Both the position numbers and the translations under genes were made by a program. DNA of 64,000 bases from Chryseobacterium sp. MYb264 (lineage in GTDB: Bacteria; Bacteroidota; Bacteroidia; Flavobacteriales; Weeksellaceae): the NCBI RefSeq assembly GCF_035974275.1, contig NZ_CP142422.1, positions 4,030,001 to 4,094,000 of the forward strand. The letters are read 5' to 3'. This document shows positions 9,255-17,819 of this stretch, one piece after another (within the stretch, counting starts at the first letter, position 1; the number at the start of each line of letters is the position of its first letter). The notes under the pieces are model-generated. The model was not told the origin of the DNA and made no database searches. It saw only the letters and a program-made list of their open reading frames with translations.

Positions 9255-9680
9255 ATGTTACAACCAAAAAGAACCAAATTCCGTAGAGTTCATAAGATGA
9301 AAATGAAGGGGAATGCCCAAAGAGGTAGTCAACTTGCTTATGGAACTTTCGGGATTAAGGCGACAGAAGGTGCTTGGATCACTGCAAGACAAATTGAAGC
9401 TGCTCGTATCGCTGCGACAAGATATATGAAGAGAGAAGGTCAACTATGGATCAAAATCTTCCCGGATAAGCCAATTACTAAAAAGCCAGCGGAAGTACGT
9501 ATGGGTAAAGGTAAAGGTGCTGTGGAATATTGGGTAGCTGTAGTAAAACCAGGTAAAATTATGTTCGAAATTGGAGGTGTTCCTTACGAGATCGCTAAGG
9601 AAGCTTTAAGACTTGCGGCACAAAAATTACCAGTAGTTACTAAATTCATCGTTGCTAACGATTTTGTTAAACCTCTTTAA
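9255..9680 (+). CDS. rplP: 50S ribosomal protein L16
   Basis: Large-subunit protein that helps position A-site tRNA. It is 141 aa and starts [11 protein letters not shown], with the conserved [19 protein letters not shown] segment near residues 77-95. It follows the repeat-bearing gap after rpsC and is separated from rpmC by 12 nt. Confidence 0.97.
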   Translation: MLQPKRTKFRRVHKMKMKGNAQRGSQLAYGTFGIKATEGAWITARQIEAARIAATRYMKREGQLWIKIFPDKPITKKPAEVRMGKGKGAVEYWVAVVKPGKIMFEIGGVPYEIAKEALRLAAQKLPVVTKFIVANDFVKPL

Positions 9681-9692
9681 TCTTTGAATACA

Positions 9693-9878
9693 ATGAAAAA
9701 AGCTGATATTAAAAATTTAAGCGCGGGTGATATTCAAGCTCAATTAACTGAAGCAAAAGCTCAATATTCTAAATTGAAATTGGCTCACGCAATCAGTCCA
9801 ATTGAAAACCCGATTCAAATCAAAGATTTGAGAAAAACAATCGCTAGACTAAATACTGAGTTAACTAACAAACAATAA
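9693..9878 (+). CDS. rpmC: 50S ribosomal protein L29
   Basis: Small two-helix protein near the tunnel exit. I choose the ATG at 9693, giving 61 aa beginning MKKADIKNLS; the frame also has a TTG nine bases upstream at 9684, which is less likely. The central LKLAHAISPIENPIQIKDLRK segment, about 21 residues, is typical of L29. It is in canonical order between rplP and rpsQ. Confidence 0.95.
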   Translation: MKKADIKNLSAGDIQAQLTEAKAQYSKLKLAHAISPIENPIQIKDLRKTIARLNTELTNKQ

Positions 9879-9890
9879 TTTCATTTTACA

Positions 9891-10145
9891 ATGGATAGAA
9901 ATTTAAGAAAAGAAAGAATCGGAGTGGTTTCCAGTAATAAAATGGAAAAAACTATTGTTGTTAGCGAAACTACAAGAGTAAAGCACCCGATGTACGGTAA
10001 ATTCGTTTTGAAAACGAAAAAATATACTGCACATGACGAGAACAACGAGTGCAACGAAGGAGATACAGTTTTAATTTCTGAAACTAGACCTTTGAGCAAG
10101 AGCAAGAGATGGAGATTAGTAAGAATCATTGAAAAAGCTAAGTAA
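9891..10145 (+). CDS. rpsQ: 30S ribosomal protein S17
   Basis: Primary 16S rRNA-binding protein of OB-fold type. The 84-aa product has the KMEKTIVV and HPMYGKFV segments and the C-terminal [19 protein letters not shown] signature. It lies 12 nt after rpmC and 2 nt before rplN. Confidence 0.97.
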   Translation: MDRNLRKERIGVVSSNKMEKTIVVSETTRVKHPMYGKFVLKTKKYTAHDENNECNEGDTVLISETRPLSKSKRWRLVRIIEKAK

Positions 10146-10147
10146 TA

Positions 10148-10516
10148 ATGTTACAAACAGAATCAAGATTAAAAGTTGCTGATAACACAGGTGCTAAAGA
10201 AGTACTAGTTATTAGAGTTCTGGGAGGAACCAGAAGAAGATATGCTTCAGTTGGTGATAAAATCGTTGTTACTATCAAGGATTCTACACCATCAGGAAAC
10301 GCTAAAAAAGGTCAGGTATCTAAAGCTGTAGTAGTAAGAACTAAAAAAGCAGTGAGAAGAAAAGATGGTTCATACATCAAATTCGAAGACAATGCTTGTG
10401 TATTACTAAATGCAGCGGGAGAAATGAGAGGAACACGTGTTTTCGGACCCGTTGCTCGTGAGTTGAGAGACAAAGAATATATGAAAATCATTTCATTAGC
10501 TCCTGAAGTACTTTAA
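10148..10516 (+). CDS. rplN: 50S ribosomal protein L14
   Basis: Large-subunit interface protein that forms an intersubunit bridge. The 122-aa product begins [18 protein letters not shown] and has the [17 protein letters not shown] segment. First gene of the canonical spc section, although no separate promoter is visible in the 2-nt gap after rpsQ. Confidence 0.98.
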   Translation: MLQTESRLKVADNTGAKEVLVIRVLGGTRRRYASVGDKIVVTIKDSTPSGNAKKGQVSKAVVVRTKKAVRRKDGSYIKFEDNACVLLNAAGEMRGTRVFGPVARELRDKEYMKIISLAPEVL

Positions 10517-10536
10517 TATTTAAAATTTTAAAAAAA

Positions 10537-10863
10537 ATGTCAAAGTTAAAAATAAAAAGAGGAGATAACGTAATCGTAACTACAGGTAAGAAAGGTCTTA
10601 AAGGTAGTACTGGTGAAGTTATTGAAGTGATCAAAAAAGAAGGAAGAGACCCTAGAGTTATCGTTGCAGGACTTAACATCGTTAAAAAACACGTTAAGCC
10701 TTCAGCTTCTAACCCTCAAGGAGGAATCACTGAGAAGGAAGCTTCTATTCATATCTCAAACGTAGCTTTAGTTGGTAAAGACGGGAAAGCTATCAAAGTA
10801 GGTTACAAAATCGAAGGAGATAAGAAAGTAAGAATCAACAAAAAAACGGGTGAAACTTTATAA
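10537..10863 (+). CDS. rplX: 50S ribosomal protein L24
   Basis: Assembly-initiator KOW-domain protein. The 108-aa product starts with the KIKRGDNVIVTTGKKGLKG KOW motif (residues 4-22) and contains a LNIVKKHVKP segment. It is preceded by a 20-nt AT-rich spacer and followed by rplE after 13 nt. Confidence 0.97.
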   Translation: MSKLKIKRGDNVIVTTGKKGLKGSTGEVIEVIKKEGRDPRVIVAGLNIVKKHVKPSASNPQGGITEKEASIHISNVALVGKDGKAIKVGYKIEGDKKVRINKKTGETL

Positions 10864-10876
10864 TTTTAAATAACAC

Positions 10877-11428
10877 ATGGAATATATAGCAAGACCCAAA
10901 AAAGCATATAAAGAAACGATTGTTCCTGCAATGATGGAAGAATTCGGATACAAATCAGTAATGCAGGTACCAAAGCTTGAGAAAATTATCTTATCTCAAG
11001 GTTTAGGAGACGCTACTGCTGATAAAAAAATCATCGATTATGCTGTAGAAGAACTTACGAACATCACTGGTCAAAAGGCAGTTGGTACTATCTCTAAGAA
11101 AGATGAAGCTGCTTTCAAATTGAGAAAAGGTATGCCTGTAGGTGCTAGAGTTACTTTAAGAGCTAACAAAATGTATGAGTTCTTAGACAGACTTACTGCT
11201 TCTGCTTTACCACGTATTAGAGATTTTTCTGGTATTAAGGCTGATGGTTTCGATGGTAGAGGTAATTATAACTTAGGTATTACTGAGCAAATTATCTTCC
11301 CTGAGATCGTGATTGACAAAGTGAAAAAAATCCAGGGGATGGACATCACTTTCGTGACAACTGCGAAAACAGATAAAGAAGCTAAAGCATTATTAACTCA
11401 CTTCGGTTTACCATTTAAAAAGAACTAA
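10877..11428 (+). CDS. rplE: 50S ribosomal protein L5
   Basis: 5S rRNA-binding protein of the central protuberance. The 183-aa product carries the conserved [11 protein letters not shown] segment near residues 85-95 and [18 protein letters not shown] near 128-145. It is in normal spc order, 3 nt upstream of rpsN. Confidence 0.98.
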   Translation: MEYIARPKKAYKETIVPAMMEEFGYKSVMQVPKLEKIILSQGLGDATADKKIIDYAVEELTNITGQKAVGTISKKDEAAFKLRKGMPVGARVTLRANKMYEFLDRLTASALPRIRDFSGIKADGFDGRGNYNLGITEQIIFPEIVIDKVKKIQGMDITFVTTAKTDKEAKALLTHFGLPFKKN

Positions 11429-11431
11429 GAA

Positions 11432-11701
11432 ATGGCTAAAGAATCAATGAAAGCGCGTGAGCGCAAAAGAGAAGCACTAGTTGCTAAATACGCTGACAAA
11501 AGAAAAGCTCTTAAAGAAGCAGGTGATTACGAAGGTTTACAAAAACTTCCAAAAAACGCTTCTCCTGTAAGATTACACAACAGATGTAAACTAACAGGTA
11601 GACCAAGAGGATACATGAGAACGTTTGGTATTTCCAGAGTAACTTTCAGAGAAATGGCAAACAACGGTCTTATCCCGGGGGTTAAGAAAGCTAGTTGGTA
11701 A
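11432..11701 (+). CDS. rpsN: 30S ribosomal protein S14, zinc-free type
   Basis: Small-subunit head protein. It is 89 aa, the long C-minus form that lacks the CxxC zinc ribbon; only one Cys occurs, in [15 protein letters not shown]. The C-terminus [18 protein letters not shown] is diagnostic. It is the last gene before a 350-bp interruption of the operon, whereas in most bacteria rpsH follows within a few bases. Confidence 0.97.
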   Translation: MAKESMKARERKREALVAKYADKRKALKEAGDYEGLQKLPKNASPVRLHNRCKLTGRPRGYMRTFGISRVTFREMANNGLIPGVKKASW

Positions 11702-11714
11702 GCAATAAAAATTT

Positions 11715-11755
11715 TACAGCTGACTTTTATATTTATATAAGTCAGCTGTATTTTA
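11715..11755 (+). terminator. Intra-operon terminator-like hairpin after rpsN
   Basis: A perfect 12-bp stem (11715-11726 with 11739-11750) and a 12-nt AT loop are followed by ATTTTAAT. It begins 14 nt after the rpsN stop, in the middle of the spc section. It could terminate or attenuate the upstream transcript before a fresh promoter at about 11,830. The T-run is short, so partial read-through is likely. Confidence 0.6.
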
Positions 11756-11826
11756 ATAAATAGAGTACAAAATTAAGTCGGCTTAGGGGCAGAGAAAAAA
11801 GTAAATAGTATTTAAATTTTTTTTTG

Positions 11827-11834
11827 TACTTTTG
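11827..11834 (+). promoter_or_regulatory. Internal promoter -7 box before rpsH
   Basis: TACTTTTG fits TAnnTTTG and is followed by GCAGC at the likely start of transcription. No good -33 box is present at the usual spacing. It would produce a leader of about 210 nt before rpsH. Confidence 0.5.
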
Positions 11835-11835
11835 C

Positions 11836-12051
11836 AGCCGCTCAGGAAAATTATTTTTTTCTGGGAAACTAATCTTCGTTTTAGCTATGTTTATTAGAAT
11901 AAAATGAAATTAAAAAAATCAAAGTGACAATTAAGTTGTTGAGATACTGAAGGTAAAGAGATCAGGTGAAGAAACATTCGGAGCCAATAGTCTTTAATCT
12001 TCAAGTCTTTTCAATACTGGTTGTCATTAACCAATAATTTAAAACAAAGAA
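11836..12051 (+). promoter_or_regulatory. Structured leader upstream of rpsH
   Basis: The region between the internal promoter and rpsH contains no gene but can fold. One possible hairpin pairs CAGGAAAA with TTTTTCTG around 11,844-11,872. A second pairs TGAAG and TAAAG (11948-11952, 11954-11958) with CTTTA and CTTCA (11992-11996, 11999-12003), enclosing about 33 nt. This is the kind of leader in which a ribosomal protein could bind its own mRNA. The function is inferred. Confidence 0.4.
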
Positions 12052-12450
12052 ATGGTAACAGATCCAATTTCAGATTTCCTAACTAGAGTAAGGAACGCAC
12101 AAAGCGCAGGCCACAAAGTGGTGGAAATTCCTGCATCGAAAATCAAAAAGGAGATTACTAAGATCTTATTTGATCAAGGGTATATCTTAAACTACAAGTT
12201 TGAAGATAGCGCTGTTCAAGGTACGATCAAAATCGCTTTAAAGTACGACAAACAAACTAGCAAACCGGCTATCAAGTCTATCCAAAGAGCTTCTAGACCA
12301 GGTTTGAGACAGTACAAAGGTTCAGCTGAGCTTCCAAGAGTACTAAACGGTTTGGGTATTTCTATCATCTCTACTTCTAAAGGAGTAATGACTGACAAGA
12401 AAGCTAGAGAAGAAAAAGTAGGCGGTGAAGTAATCTGCTATGTTTATTAA
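12052..12450 (+). CDS. rpsH: 30S ribosomal protein S8
   Basis: Primary 16S rRNA-binding protein of the platform; in E. coli S8 is the translational repressor of the spc operon. The 132-aa product begins MVTDPISDFLTRVRNAQ and ends with the conserved TSKGVMTDKKAREEKVGGE segment. It is unusual in being the first gene after a 350-bp gap with its own promoter-like signal and foldable leader. Confidence 0.97.
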   Translation: MVTDPISDFLTRVRNAQSAGHKVVEIPASKIKKEITKILFDQGYILNYKFEDSAVQGTIKIALKYDKQTSKPAIKSIQRASRPGLRQYKGSAELPRVLNGLGISIISTSKGVMTDKKAREEKVGGEVICYVY

Positions 12451-12467
12451 TTTTTAATCAAAGGAAA

Positions 12468-13013
12468 ATGTCAAGAATTGGTAAAGCAATTATAACAGTT
12501 CCTGCAGGAGTTACGATCACTGAAAAAGAAGGTGTAGTAACTGTAAAAGGTCCTAAAGGAGAACTTTCTCAGGAGCTTACAGCAGGGATTACTATTGAAC
12601 AAAAAGATGGAGAACTGAACGTAAACAGACCATCTGACACTAAACAACACAAAGCGCTTCACGGTTTATACAGAGCGTTGATCAATAACATGATTGTTGG
12701 TGTTAATACAGGTTTCGAAAAGAAACTAGAACTAGTAGGGGTAGGATACAGAGCTTCTCATTCAGGTCAAAAACTTGAGTTGGCTTTAGGATTCTCTCAC
12801 GGTATTGTACTAGAACTTCCAGGTGAAGTAAAAGTTGATACATTGACTGAAAAAGGTAAAAACCCAATTATTACTTTAACGTCTCACGATAACCAACTTC
12901 TGGGAATGGTTGCTGCAAAGATCAGATCTTTCAGAAAGCCTGAGCCATACAAAGGAAAAGGTGTTAAATTCGTAGGAGAAATTGTTAGACGTAAAGCTGG
13001 TAAATCTGCTTAA
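12468..13013 (+). CDS. rplF: 50S ribosomal protein L6
   Basis: Large-subunit protein near the factor-binding site, with two tandem L6 folds. The 181-aa product starts MSRIGKAIITVPAGV and carries the C-terminal signature KPEPYKGKGVKFVGE near residues 156-170. It lies 17 nt after rpsH and 15 nt before rplR. Confidence 0.98.
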   Translation: MSRIGKAIITVPAGVTITEKEGVVTVKGPKGELSQELTAGITIEQKDGELNVNRPSDTKQHKALHGLYRALINNMIVGVNTGFEKKLELVGVGYRASHSGQKLELALGFSHGIVLELPGEVKVDTLTEKGKNPIITLTSHDNQLLGMVAAKIRSFRKPEPYKGKGVKFVGEIVRRKAGKSA

Positions 13014-13028
13014 TAAATTATAAGTATT

Positions 13029-13382
13029 ATGGCATTAAGTAAAGTAGAAAAAAGAATAAGAATCAAAAGAAGAGTAAGAGGGAAAATCTCCGGATCTTCT
13101 GAATTGCCAAGATTATCTGTATACAAAAGTAATAAGGAAATTTACGCTCAGTTAATCGATGATATCAGTGGAAAAACTTTAGCTTCCGCTTCTTCAAGAG
13201 AGAAGGGGGTTGATGCTAAAGGAACTAAAACTGAAGTTTCTGTTGCTGTAGGTAAGGCTATCGCTGTGAAAGCTGCTGCTGCAGGAATCGAAAATATTGT
13301 TTTTGATAGAAACGGATTCGTATATCACGGTAGAGTTAAGGCTTTGGCTGATGGTGCGAGAGAAGGAGGACTTAAATTCTAA
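13029..13382 (+). CDS. rplR: 50S ribosomal protein L18
   Basis: 5S rRNA-binding protein of the central protuberance. At 117 aa it has the basic N-terminus ([13 protein letters not shown]), the [16 protein letters not shown] segment and the C-terminal [20 protein letters not shown] signature. Canonical position between rplF and rpsE. Confidence 0.97.
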   Translation: MALSKVEKRIRIKRRVRGKISGSSELPRLSVYKSNKEIYAQLIDDISGKTLASASSREKGVDAKGTKTEVSVAVGKAIAVKAAAAGIENIVFDRNGFVYHGRVKALADGAREGGLKF

Positions 13383-13402
13383 TCATTTAAATTTCGGAAA
13401 AT

Positions 13403-13924
13403 ATGTTAGGACTAGATAATATAGAAAGAGTAAAACCGGGAGGATTAGAACTTAAAGATCGTCTCGTAGCTGTTAACAGAGTAACAAAAGTAACAAAAGG
13501 GGGTAGAGCTTTCGGATTTTCTGCTATTGTTGTAGTAGGAAACGAAGAAGGTATTATCGGTTTCGGATTAGGAAAATCTAAAGAGGTTGCTTCTGCAATT
13601 GCTAAAGCAGTTGAAGACGCTAAGAAAAACCTTGTTAAAGTTCCTGTAATGAACCACACTATTCCTCACCAAACTACTGCTAGATACGGTGGTGCAGATA
13701 TCTTCTTAAGACCTGCTTCTCACGGTACAGGACTTATCGCCGGAGGTGCGGTAAGAGCGGTATTGGAATCTGCTGGTATTCACGATATCCTTTCAAAATC
13801 TAAAGGATCTTCTAACCCTCACAACGTGGTGAAAGCTACTTTCAAAGCGTTATTAGACATCAGAAGACCTGAAGAAATTGCTAGAATGAGAGGAGTTTCA
13901 CTAAGTAAAGTGTTTAACGGTTAA
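13403..13924 (+). CDS. rpsE: 30S ribosomal protein S5
   Basis: Small-subunit protein at the mRNA entry and decoding region. The 173-aa product has the double-stranded-RNA-like N domain ([22 protein letters not shown] at residues 18-39, in part) and the C-terminal domain with [18 protein letters not shown]. It is in canonical order, 10 nt before rpmD. Confidence 0.97.
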   Translation: MLGLDNIERVKPGGLELKDRLVAVNRVTKVTKGGRAFGFSAIVVVGNEEGIIGFGLGKSKEVASAIAKAVEDAKKNLVKVPVMNHTIPHQTTARYGGADIFLRPASHGTGLIAGGAVRAVLESAGIHDILSKSKGSSNPHNVVKATFKALLDIRRPEEIARMRGVSLSKVFNG

Positions 13925-13934
13925 TATATAAACA

Positions 13935-14111
13935 ATGGCAACAATCAAAGTAAAGCAAGTAAGAAGCGCTATTGGAAGAACGAAAACCCAAAAGAGAACG
14001 CTTGAAGCATTAGGATTAAAGAAACTTCACCAAGTTGTAGAACACGAAGCTACTCCTTCTATTTTAGGAATGATAGCTGCAGTTAGTCATTTACTTGAAG
14101 TTCAAAAATAA
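13935..14111 (+). CDS. rpmD: 50S ribosomal protein L30
   Basis: A 58-aa protein beginning MATIKVKQVRSAIGRTKTQK and continuing LEALGLKKLHQVVEHEAT, the standard L30 pattern of a beta strand, a basic loop and a helix. It fits exactly between rpsE (10 nt) and rplO (19 nt), where rpmD is expected. Confidence 0.95.
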   Translation: MATIKVKQVRSAIGRTKTQKRTLEALGLKKLHQVVEHEATPSILGMIAAVSHLLEVQK

Positions 14112-14130
14112 TTTTTAAAATAATTTTAAA

Positions 14131-14580
14131 ATGAATTTAAACAACATAAAACCAGCTGCAGGATCTACTTTCAATTCAAAAAGAATTGGTAGAGGTCAAG
14201 GTACTGGAAAAGGAGGTACTGCTACGAAAGGTCACAAAGGACAGAAAGCAAGAGCCGGTTACTCTCAGAAAATCGGTTTTGAAGGAGGTCAGATGCCTTT
14301 ACAAAGAAGATTACCGAAATTCGGATTCAAAAACGTAAACAGAAAAGAGTTTAGAGGGGTTAACCTGGATACGATTCAGACTTTAATTGAAAATAAATCT
14401 ATCACTGGAGATATTACAAAAGAAGTTCTTATTGAAAACGGGATAATTACTAAAAACGAATTAGTGAAAATTATGGGTAGAGGAGAATTGAAATCTGCGG
14501 TTTCTATCTCAGCTGACAAATTCACTAAATCTGCTGAAGAGCTTATCGCTAAAGCAGGTGGAAAAGCAATTACCTTATAA
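14131..14580 (+). CDS. rplO: 50S ribosomal protein L15
   Basis: Late-assembly large-subunit protein. At 149 aa it has the Gly/Lys-rich N-terminal extension (RIGRGQGTGKGGTATKGHKG near residues 20-39) and the GFEGGQMPLQRRLPKFGF signature. It is followed after 9 nt by secY, the usual arrangement. Confidence 0.97.
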   Translation: MNLNNIKPAAGSTFNSKRIGRGQGTGKGGTATKGHKGQKARAGYSQKIGFEGGQMPLQRRLPKFGFKNVNRKEFRGVNLDTIQTLIENKSITGDITKEVLIENGIITKNELVKIMGRGELKSAVSISADKFTKSAEELIAKAGGKAITL

Positions 14581-14589
14581 TAGTAACTA

Positions 14590-15969
14590 ATGAAAGAATT
14601 TATACAAACACTCAAAAATATTTGGAGTCTTAAAGAGCTTAGAGATAAAATTCTCTTTACTTTGGGAATTATCCTTGTGTATAGATTCGCATCTTATATC
14701 TCACTGCCTGCAATTAACCTTGCAGAGGTGGGAGATCTCTTAGAGCATTATAAAAATCAAGGCGGTAACAAGCAAGGAGCAGGTCTCCTTGGCTTGCTTT
14801 CGTCGTTTACGGGGGGAGCTTTCAGCCACGCTTCCGTAATGGCGTTGGGTATCATGCCTTATATTTCTGCTTCTATTATTGTTCAGTTGATGGGGATGGC
14901 TATCCCTTATCTTCAGAAGCTTCAGAAAGATGGAGAGTCAGGTAGAAATACATTGAATCAAATTACAAGATGGTTAACGATCGGAGTTTGTTTAGTACAG
15001 GCACCTTCTTATTTAACCTCTATTACTCAATTATTCTTACCATATGCTCAGTTCCAGTCTGCATACTATGTAGAGCCAAATTCTATTATGTTCTGGTTGC
15101 CAAGTATTGTAATCTTGGTGGCAGGTTCAGTATTCGCAATGTGGTTGGGTGAGAAAATCACTGACAAAGGTATCGGAAACGGTATCTCTATCCTGATTAT
15201 GGTGGGGATTCTTTCAAGATTACCTGAAGCATTCGTACAGGAAATGGCCGTGCAGAACGGAAAAGGAGGGATGGGATCAATCATGATCCTTATTGAAGTG
15301 ATATTCTGGATGTTGGTGGTTCTTTTAGCTGTAATCTTGTCGGTTGCTGTTAGAAAAATCCCGATTCAGTATGTAAGCAGAGCTCAAGCAAGAGGAGGTG
15401 TAAACAGAAATCTCATGCAGGGCGCAAGACAGTGGATTCCATTGAAAGTAAATGCTGCGGGTGTAATGCCGATTATCTTTGCTCAGGCATTGATGTTCGT
15501 ACCCGGATTATTAACCAAGTTCGATGAGTCCAATACTTTTCTTGCAGGTTTCAAGAATGTTTTTAGCTGGCAGTACAATGTATTGTTCGCGCTATTAATT
15601 ATTATCTTCTCGTTTTTCTATACTGCAATTACGATTCCGGTGAACCAAATGGCTGATGACTTGAAGAGAAACGGAGGTTTAGTACCGAAAGTAAGACCCG
15701 GTAAAGAGACCGCTGATTATTTAGATGATATTTTATCAAAAATTACCTTGCCAGGTGCAATATTTTTATCTATCTTTGCAATCCTTCCGGCAATTGTGCA
15801 TGGAACCTTTGTTCAGACAGATGCGTTCGCCCTATTTTTCGGGGGAACATCACTATTGATTATGGTGGGTGTAATTTTAGATACAGTTCAACAGATTAAT
15901 ACGTATCTGCTGAACCATCATTATGATGGCTTAATGCAGTCTAAATTATCAAGAACGACTGGATATTAA
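14590..15969 (+). CDS. secY: Protein translocase subunit SecY
   Basis: Central channel of the Sec translocon in the inner membrane. The 459-aa product has about ten hydrophobic segments, the ALGIMPYISASIIVQL signature near residues 85-100, and the basic cytoplasmic loop VRKIPIQYVSRAQARGG. It sits between rplO and infA; the map and adk genes that follow secY in many bacteria are absent here. Confidence 0.98.
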   Translation: MKEFIQTLKNIWSLKELRDKILFTLGIILVYRFASYISLPAINLAEVGDLLEHYKNQGGNKQGAGLLGLLSSFTGGAFSHASVMALGIMPYISASIIVQLMGMAIPYLQKLQKDGESGRNTLNQITRWLTIGVCLVQAPSYLTSITQLFLPYAQFQSAYYVEPNSIMFWLPSIVILVAGSVFAMWLGEKITDKGIGNGISILIMVGILSRLPEAFVQEMAVQNGKGGMGSIMILIEVIFWMLVVLLAVILSVAVRKIPIQYVSRAQARGGVNRNLMQGARQWIPLKVNAAGVMPIIFAQALMFVPGLLTKFDESNTFLAGFKNVFSWQYNVLFALLIIIFSFFYTAITIPVNQMADDLKRNGGLVPKVRPGKETADYLDDILSKITLPGAIFLSIFAILPAIVHGTFVQTDAFALFFGGTSLLIMVGVILDTVQQINTYLLNHHYDGLMQSKLSRTTGY

Positions 15970-15972
15970 TTT

Positions 15973-16188
15973 ATGGCGAAACAAAAACATATTGAACAAG
16001 ACGGCGTTATAACGGAAGCACTTTCGAACGCTCAGTTCCGTGTAGAACTAGAAAATGGGCATATTCTTATCGCTCATATTTCTGGTAAAATGCGAATGCA
16101 TTATATTAAACTTTTACCCGGAGATAAGGTAAAATTAGAAATGTCTCCTTACGATTTAACGAAAGGGAGAATTACATTTAGATATTAA
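15973..16188 (+). CDS. infA: Translation initiation factor IF-1
   Basis: OB-fold factor that occupies the ribosomal A site during initiation. The 71-aa product has the [21 protein letters not shown]-terminus, the [17 protein letters not shown] segment and the RITFRY end. It starts 3 nt after secY. Confidence 0.98.
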   Translation: MAKQKHIEQDGVITEALSNAQFRVELENGHILIAHISGKMRMHYIKLLPGDKVKLEMSPYDLTKGRITFRY

Positions 16189-16197
16189 AAACAATCT

Positions 16198-16233
16198 GCC
16201 AAATGGAGCACTCGTTCCATTTGGCTATTGTTA
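16198..16233 (+). terminator. Intra-operon hairpin between infA and rpmJ
   Basis: A perfect 10-bp stem (16198-16207 with 16216-16225) with an 8-nt loop, followed by a weak T/A-rich run. It lies in the 64-nt gap between infA and rpmJ. It may be an attenuator, an RNA-processing site or a 3'-end stabiliser rather than a full terminator, because essential genes follow without an obvious new promoter. Confidence 0.5.
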
Positions 16234-16252
16234 AAAAATAAATACTATCAAA

Positions 16253-16369
16253 ATGAAAGTAAGAGCATCAATTAAAAAAAGAAGTGCTGATTGCAAAATC
16301 GTACGCAGAAAAGGTGTACTGTTCGTAATCAACAAGAAGAACCCAAAATTTAAACAAAGACAAGGCTAA
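16253..16369 (+). CDS. rpmJ: 50S ribosomal protein L36, zinc-free type
   Basis: A 38-aa basic protein beginning [20 protein letters not shown] and ending in PKFKQRQG. The zinc-binding CxxC/CxxxxxH pattern is missing (only one Cys), so this is the C-minus paralogue type. With the zinc-free S14 it suggests a ribosome with low zinc demand. It lies between infA and rpsM, its normal place. Confidence 0.95.
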   Translation: MKVRASIKKRSADCKIVRRKGVLFVINKKNPKFKQRQG

Positions 16370-16378
16370 AATTAAATT

Positions 16379-16756
16379 ATGGCGAGAATTTCAGGTATTG
16401 ATTTACCAAAAAACAAAAGAGGAGTTATCGGTTTAACTTATATTTATGGTGTTGGAAGAAGTACTTCTTCTGAAATCCTTAAGGCTGCCGGTATCAGCGA
16501 AGACAAAAAAGTCAACGAATGGAATGACGATGAATTGGCTGCAATCAGAACGTATATCTCAGAAAACGTAAAAGTAGAAGGAGAATTAAGATCTGAAGTG
16601 CAATTGAACATCAAGAGATTGATGGACATAGGATGCCAACGAGGAATACGTCACAGACTTGGATTACCTTTAAGAGGCCAGAGAACGAAGAACAACTCTA
16701 GAACTAGAAAAGGAAAGAGAAAAACTGTTGCTAACAAGAAAAAAGCTAGTAAATAA
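16379..16756 (+). CDS. rpsM: 30S ribosomal protein S13
   Basis: Small-subunit head protein that forms intersubunit bridges and contacts P-site tRNA. The 125-aa product starts [20 protein letters not shown] and has the [20 protein letters not shown] signature near residues 90-109 and a basic tail. It is the first gene of the alpha section, 12 nt before rpsK. Confidence 0.98.
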   Translation: MARISGIDLPKNKRGVIGLTYIYGVGRSTSSEILKAAGISEDKKVNEWNDDELAAIRTYISENVKVEGELRSEVQLNIKRLMDIGCQRGIRHRLGLPLRGQRTKNNSRTRKGKRKTVANKKKASK

Positions 16757-16768
16757 TCGTTAGGAATT

Positions 16769-17158
16769 ATGGCAAAACAAACTAAAGTAGTTAAGAAAAG
16801 AAAAGTAAAAGTTGAAGCTATTGGTGAAGCTCATATTCAGGCTTCTTTCAATAACATCATCATTTCTTTAACAAATAAAAACGGAGAGGTTATCTCTTGG
16901 GCTTCTGCCGGTAAAATGGGTTTCAGAGGTTCTAAAAAGAATACTCCATTTGCTGCTCAGATGGCAGCTGAAAATTGCTCTGCTGTAGCTCACGAAGCTG
17001 GTTTAAGAAGAGTAAAGGTGTTTGTGAAAGGTCCTGGTGCAGGTAGAGAATCTGCGATCAGATCTATCCACAATTCAGGAATTGAAGTTTCAGAAATCGT
17101 TGACGTGACTCCTATGCCACACAACGGATGTAGACCACCAAAAAGAAGAAGAGTTTAA
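16769..17158 (+). CDS. rpsK: 30S ribosomal protein S11
   Basis: Platform protein beside the E site. The 129-aa product carries the [20 protein letters not shown] segment and the C-terminal [18 protein letters not shown] signature. Canonical order between rpsM and rpsD. Confidence 0.98.
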   Translation: MAKQTKVVKKRKVKVEAIGEAHIQASFNNIIISLTNKNGEVISWASAGKMGFRGSKKNTPFAAQMAAENCSAVAHEAGLRRVKVFVKGPGAGRESAIRSIHNSGIEVSEIVDVTPMPHNGCRPPKRRRV

Positions 17159-17177
17159 TTTTTAGAATTTACCCATT

Positions 17178-17786
17178 ATGGCAAGATATATTGGACCTAA
17201 AACTAAGATTGCTAGAAAGTTTGGTGCTGCAATCTACGGAGATGACAAAAACTTCGAGAAGAGAAAAAACCAACCGCCAGGACAACACGGTCCTAACAAA
17301 AGAAGAGGTGCTAAAAAATCTGAATACGCAGTTCAGTTAGCTGAAAAACAAAAAGCTAAATATACTTACGGTATTTTAGAAAGACAGTTTGCTAACTTAT
17401 TCGATAAAGCACACAGAAGTAAAGGTGTAACTGGTGAAGTTCTATTGCAACTTTGCGAGTCTAGATTAGATAACGTTGTTTACAGATTAGGTTTTGCTAA
17501 AACTAGATCTGGAGCTAGACAATTGGTTTCTCACAGACACATCACTGTGAACGGAGAAATTCTTAATATCCCTTCGTATTTGGTAAAAGCTGGTGATGTA
17601 ATCGCTGTAAGAGAGAAATCTAAGTCTCTTGAAGTTGTTACTAATGCATTGGCTTCTAAAGCAAATTATGAGTGGTTACAATTCAACGATGAGAAGAAAG
17701 AGGGTACCTTCATTTCTGCTCCTGAAAGAATCCAAATCCCGGAAGACATCAAGGAGAACCTTATCGTCGAACTTTACTCTAAATAA
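17178..17786 (+). CDS. rpsD: 30S ribosomal protein S4
   Basis: Primary 16S rRNA-binding protein, and in E. coli the repressor of the alpha operon. The 202-aa product has an S4 RNA-binding domain ([20 protein letters not shown] near residues 96-115). The N-terminal zinc-binding Cys seen in some S4 proteins is absent. It is followed by rpoA after 33 nt. Confidence 0.98.
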   Translation: MARYIGPKTKIARKFGAAIYGDDKNFEKRKNQPPGQHGPNKRRGAKKSEYAVQLAEKQKAKYTYGILERQFANLFDKAHRSKGVTGEVLLQLCESRLDNVVYRLGFAKTRSGARQLVSHRHITVNGEILNIPSYLVKAGDVIAVREKSKSLEVVTNALASKANYEWLQFNDEKKEGTFISAPERIQIPEDIKENLIVELYSK

Positions 17787-17819
17787 TTTTTTAATCAAAT
17801 TTTTGCTCAACCCAATAAT

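Noticed and set aside
9684-9692. TTG start nine bases upstream of the rpmC ATG
   Set aside because: The ATG at 9693 gives the standard L29 N-terminus; the extension adds only three residues and no support.
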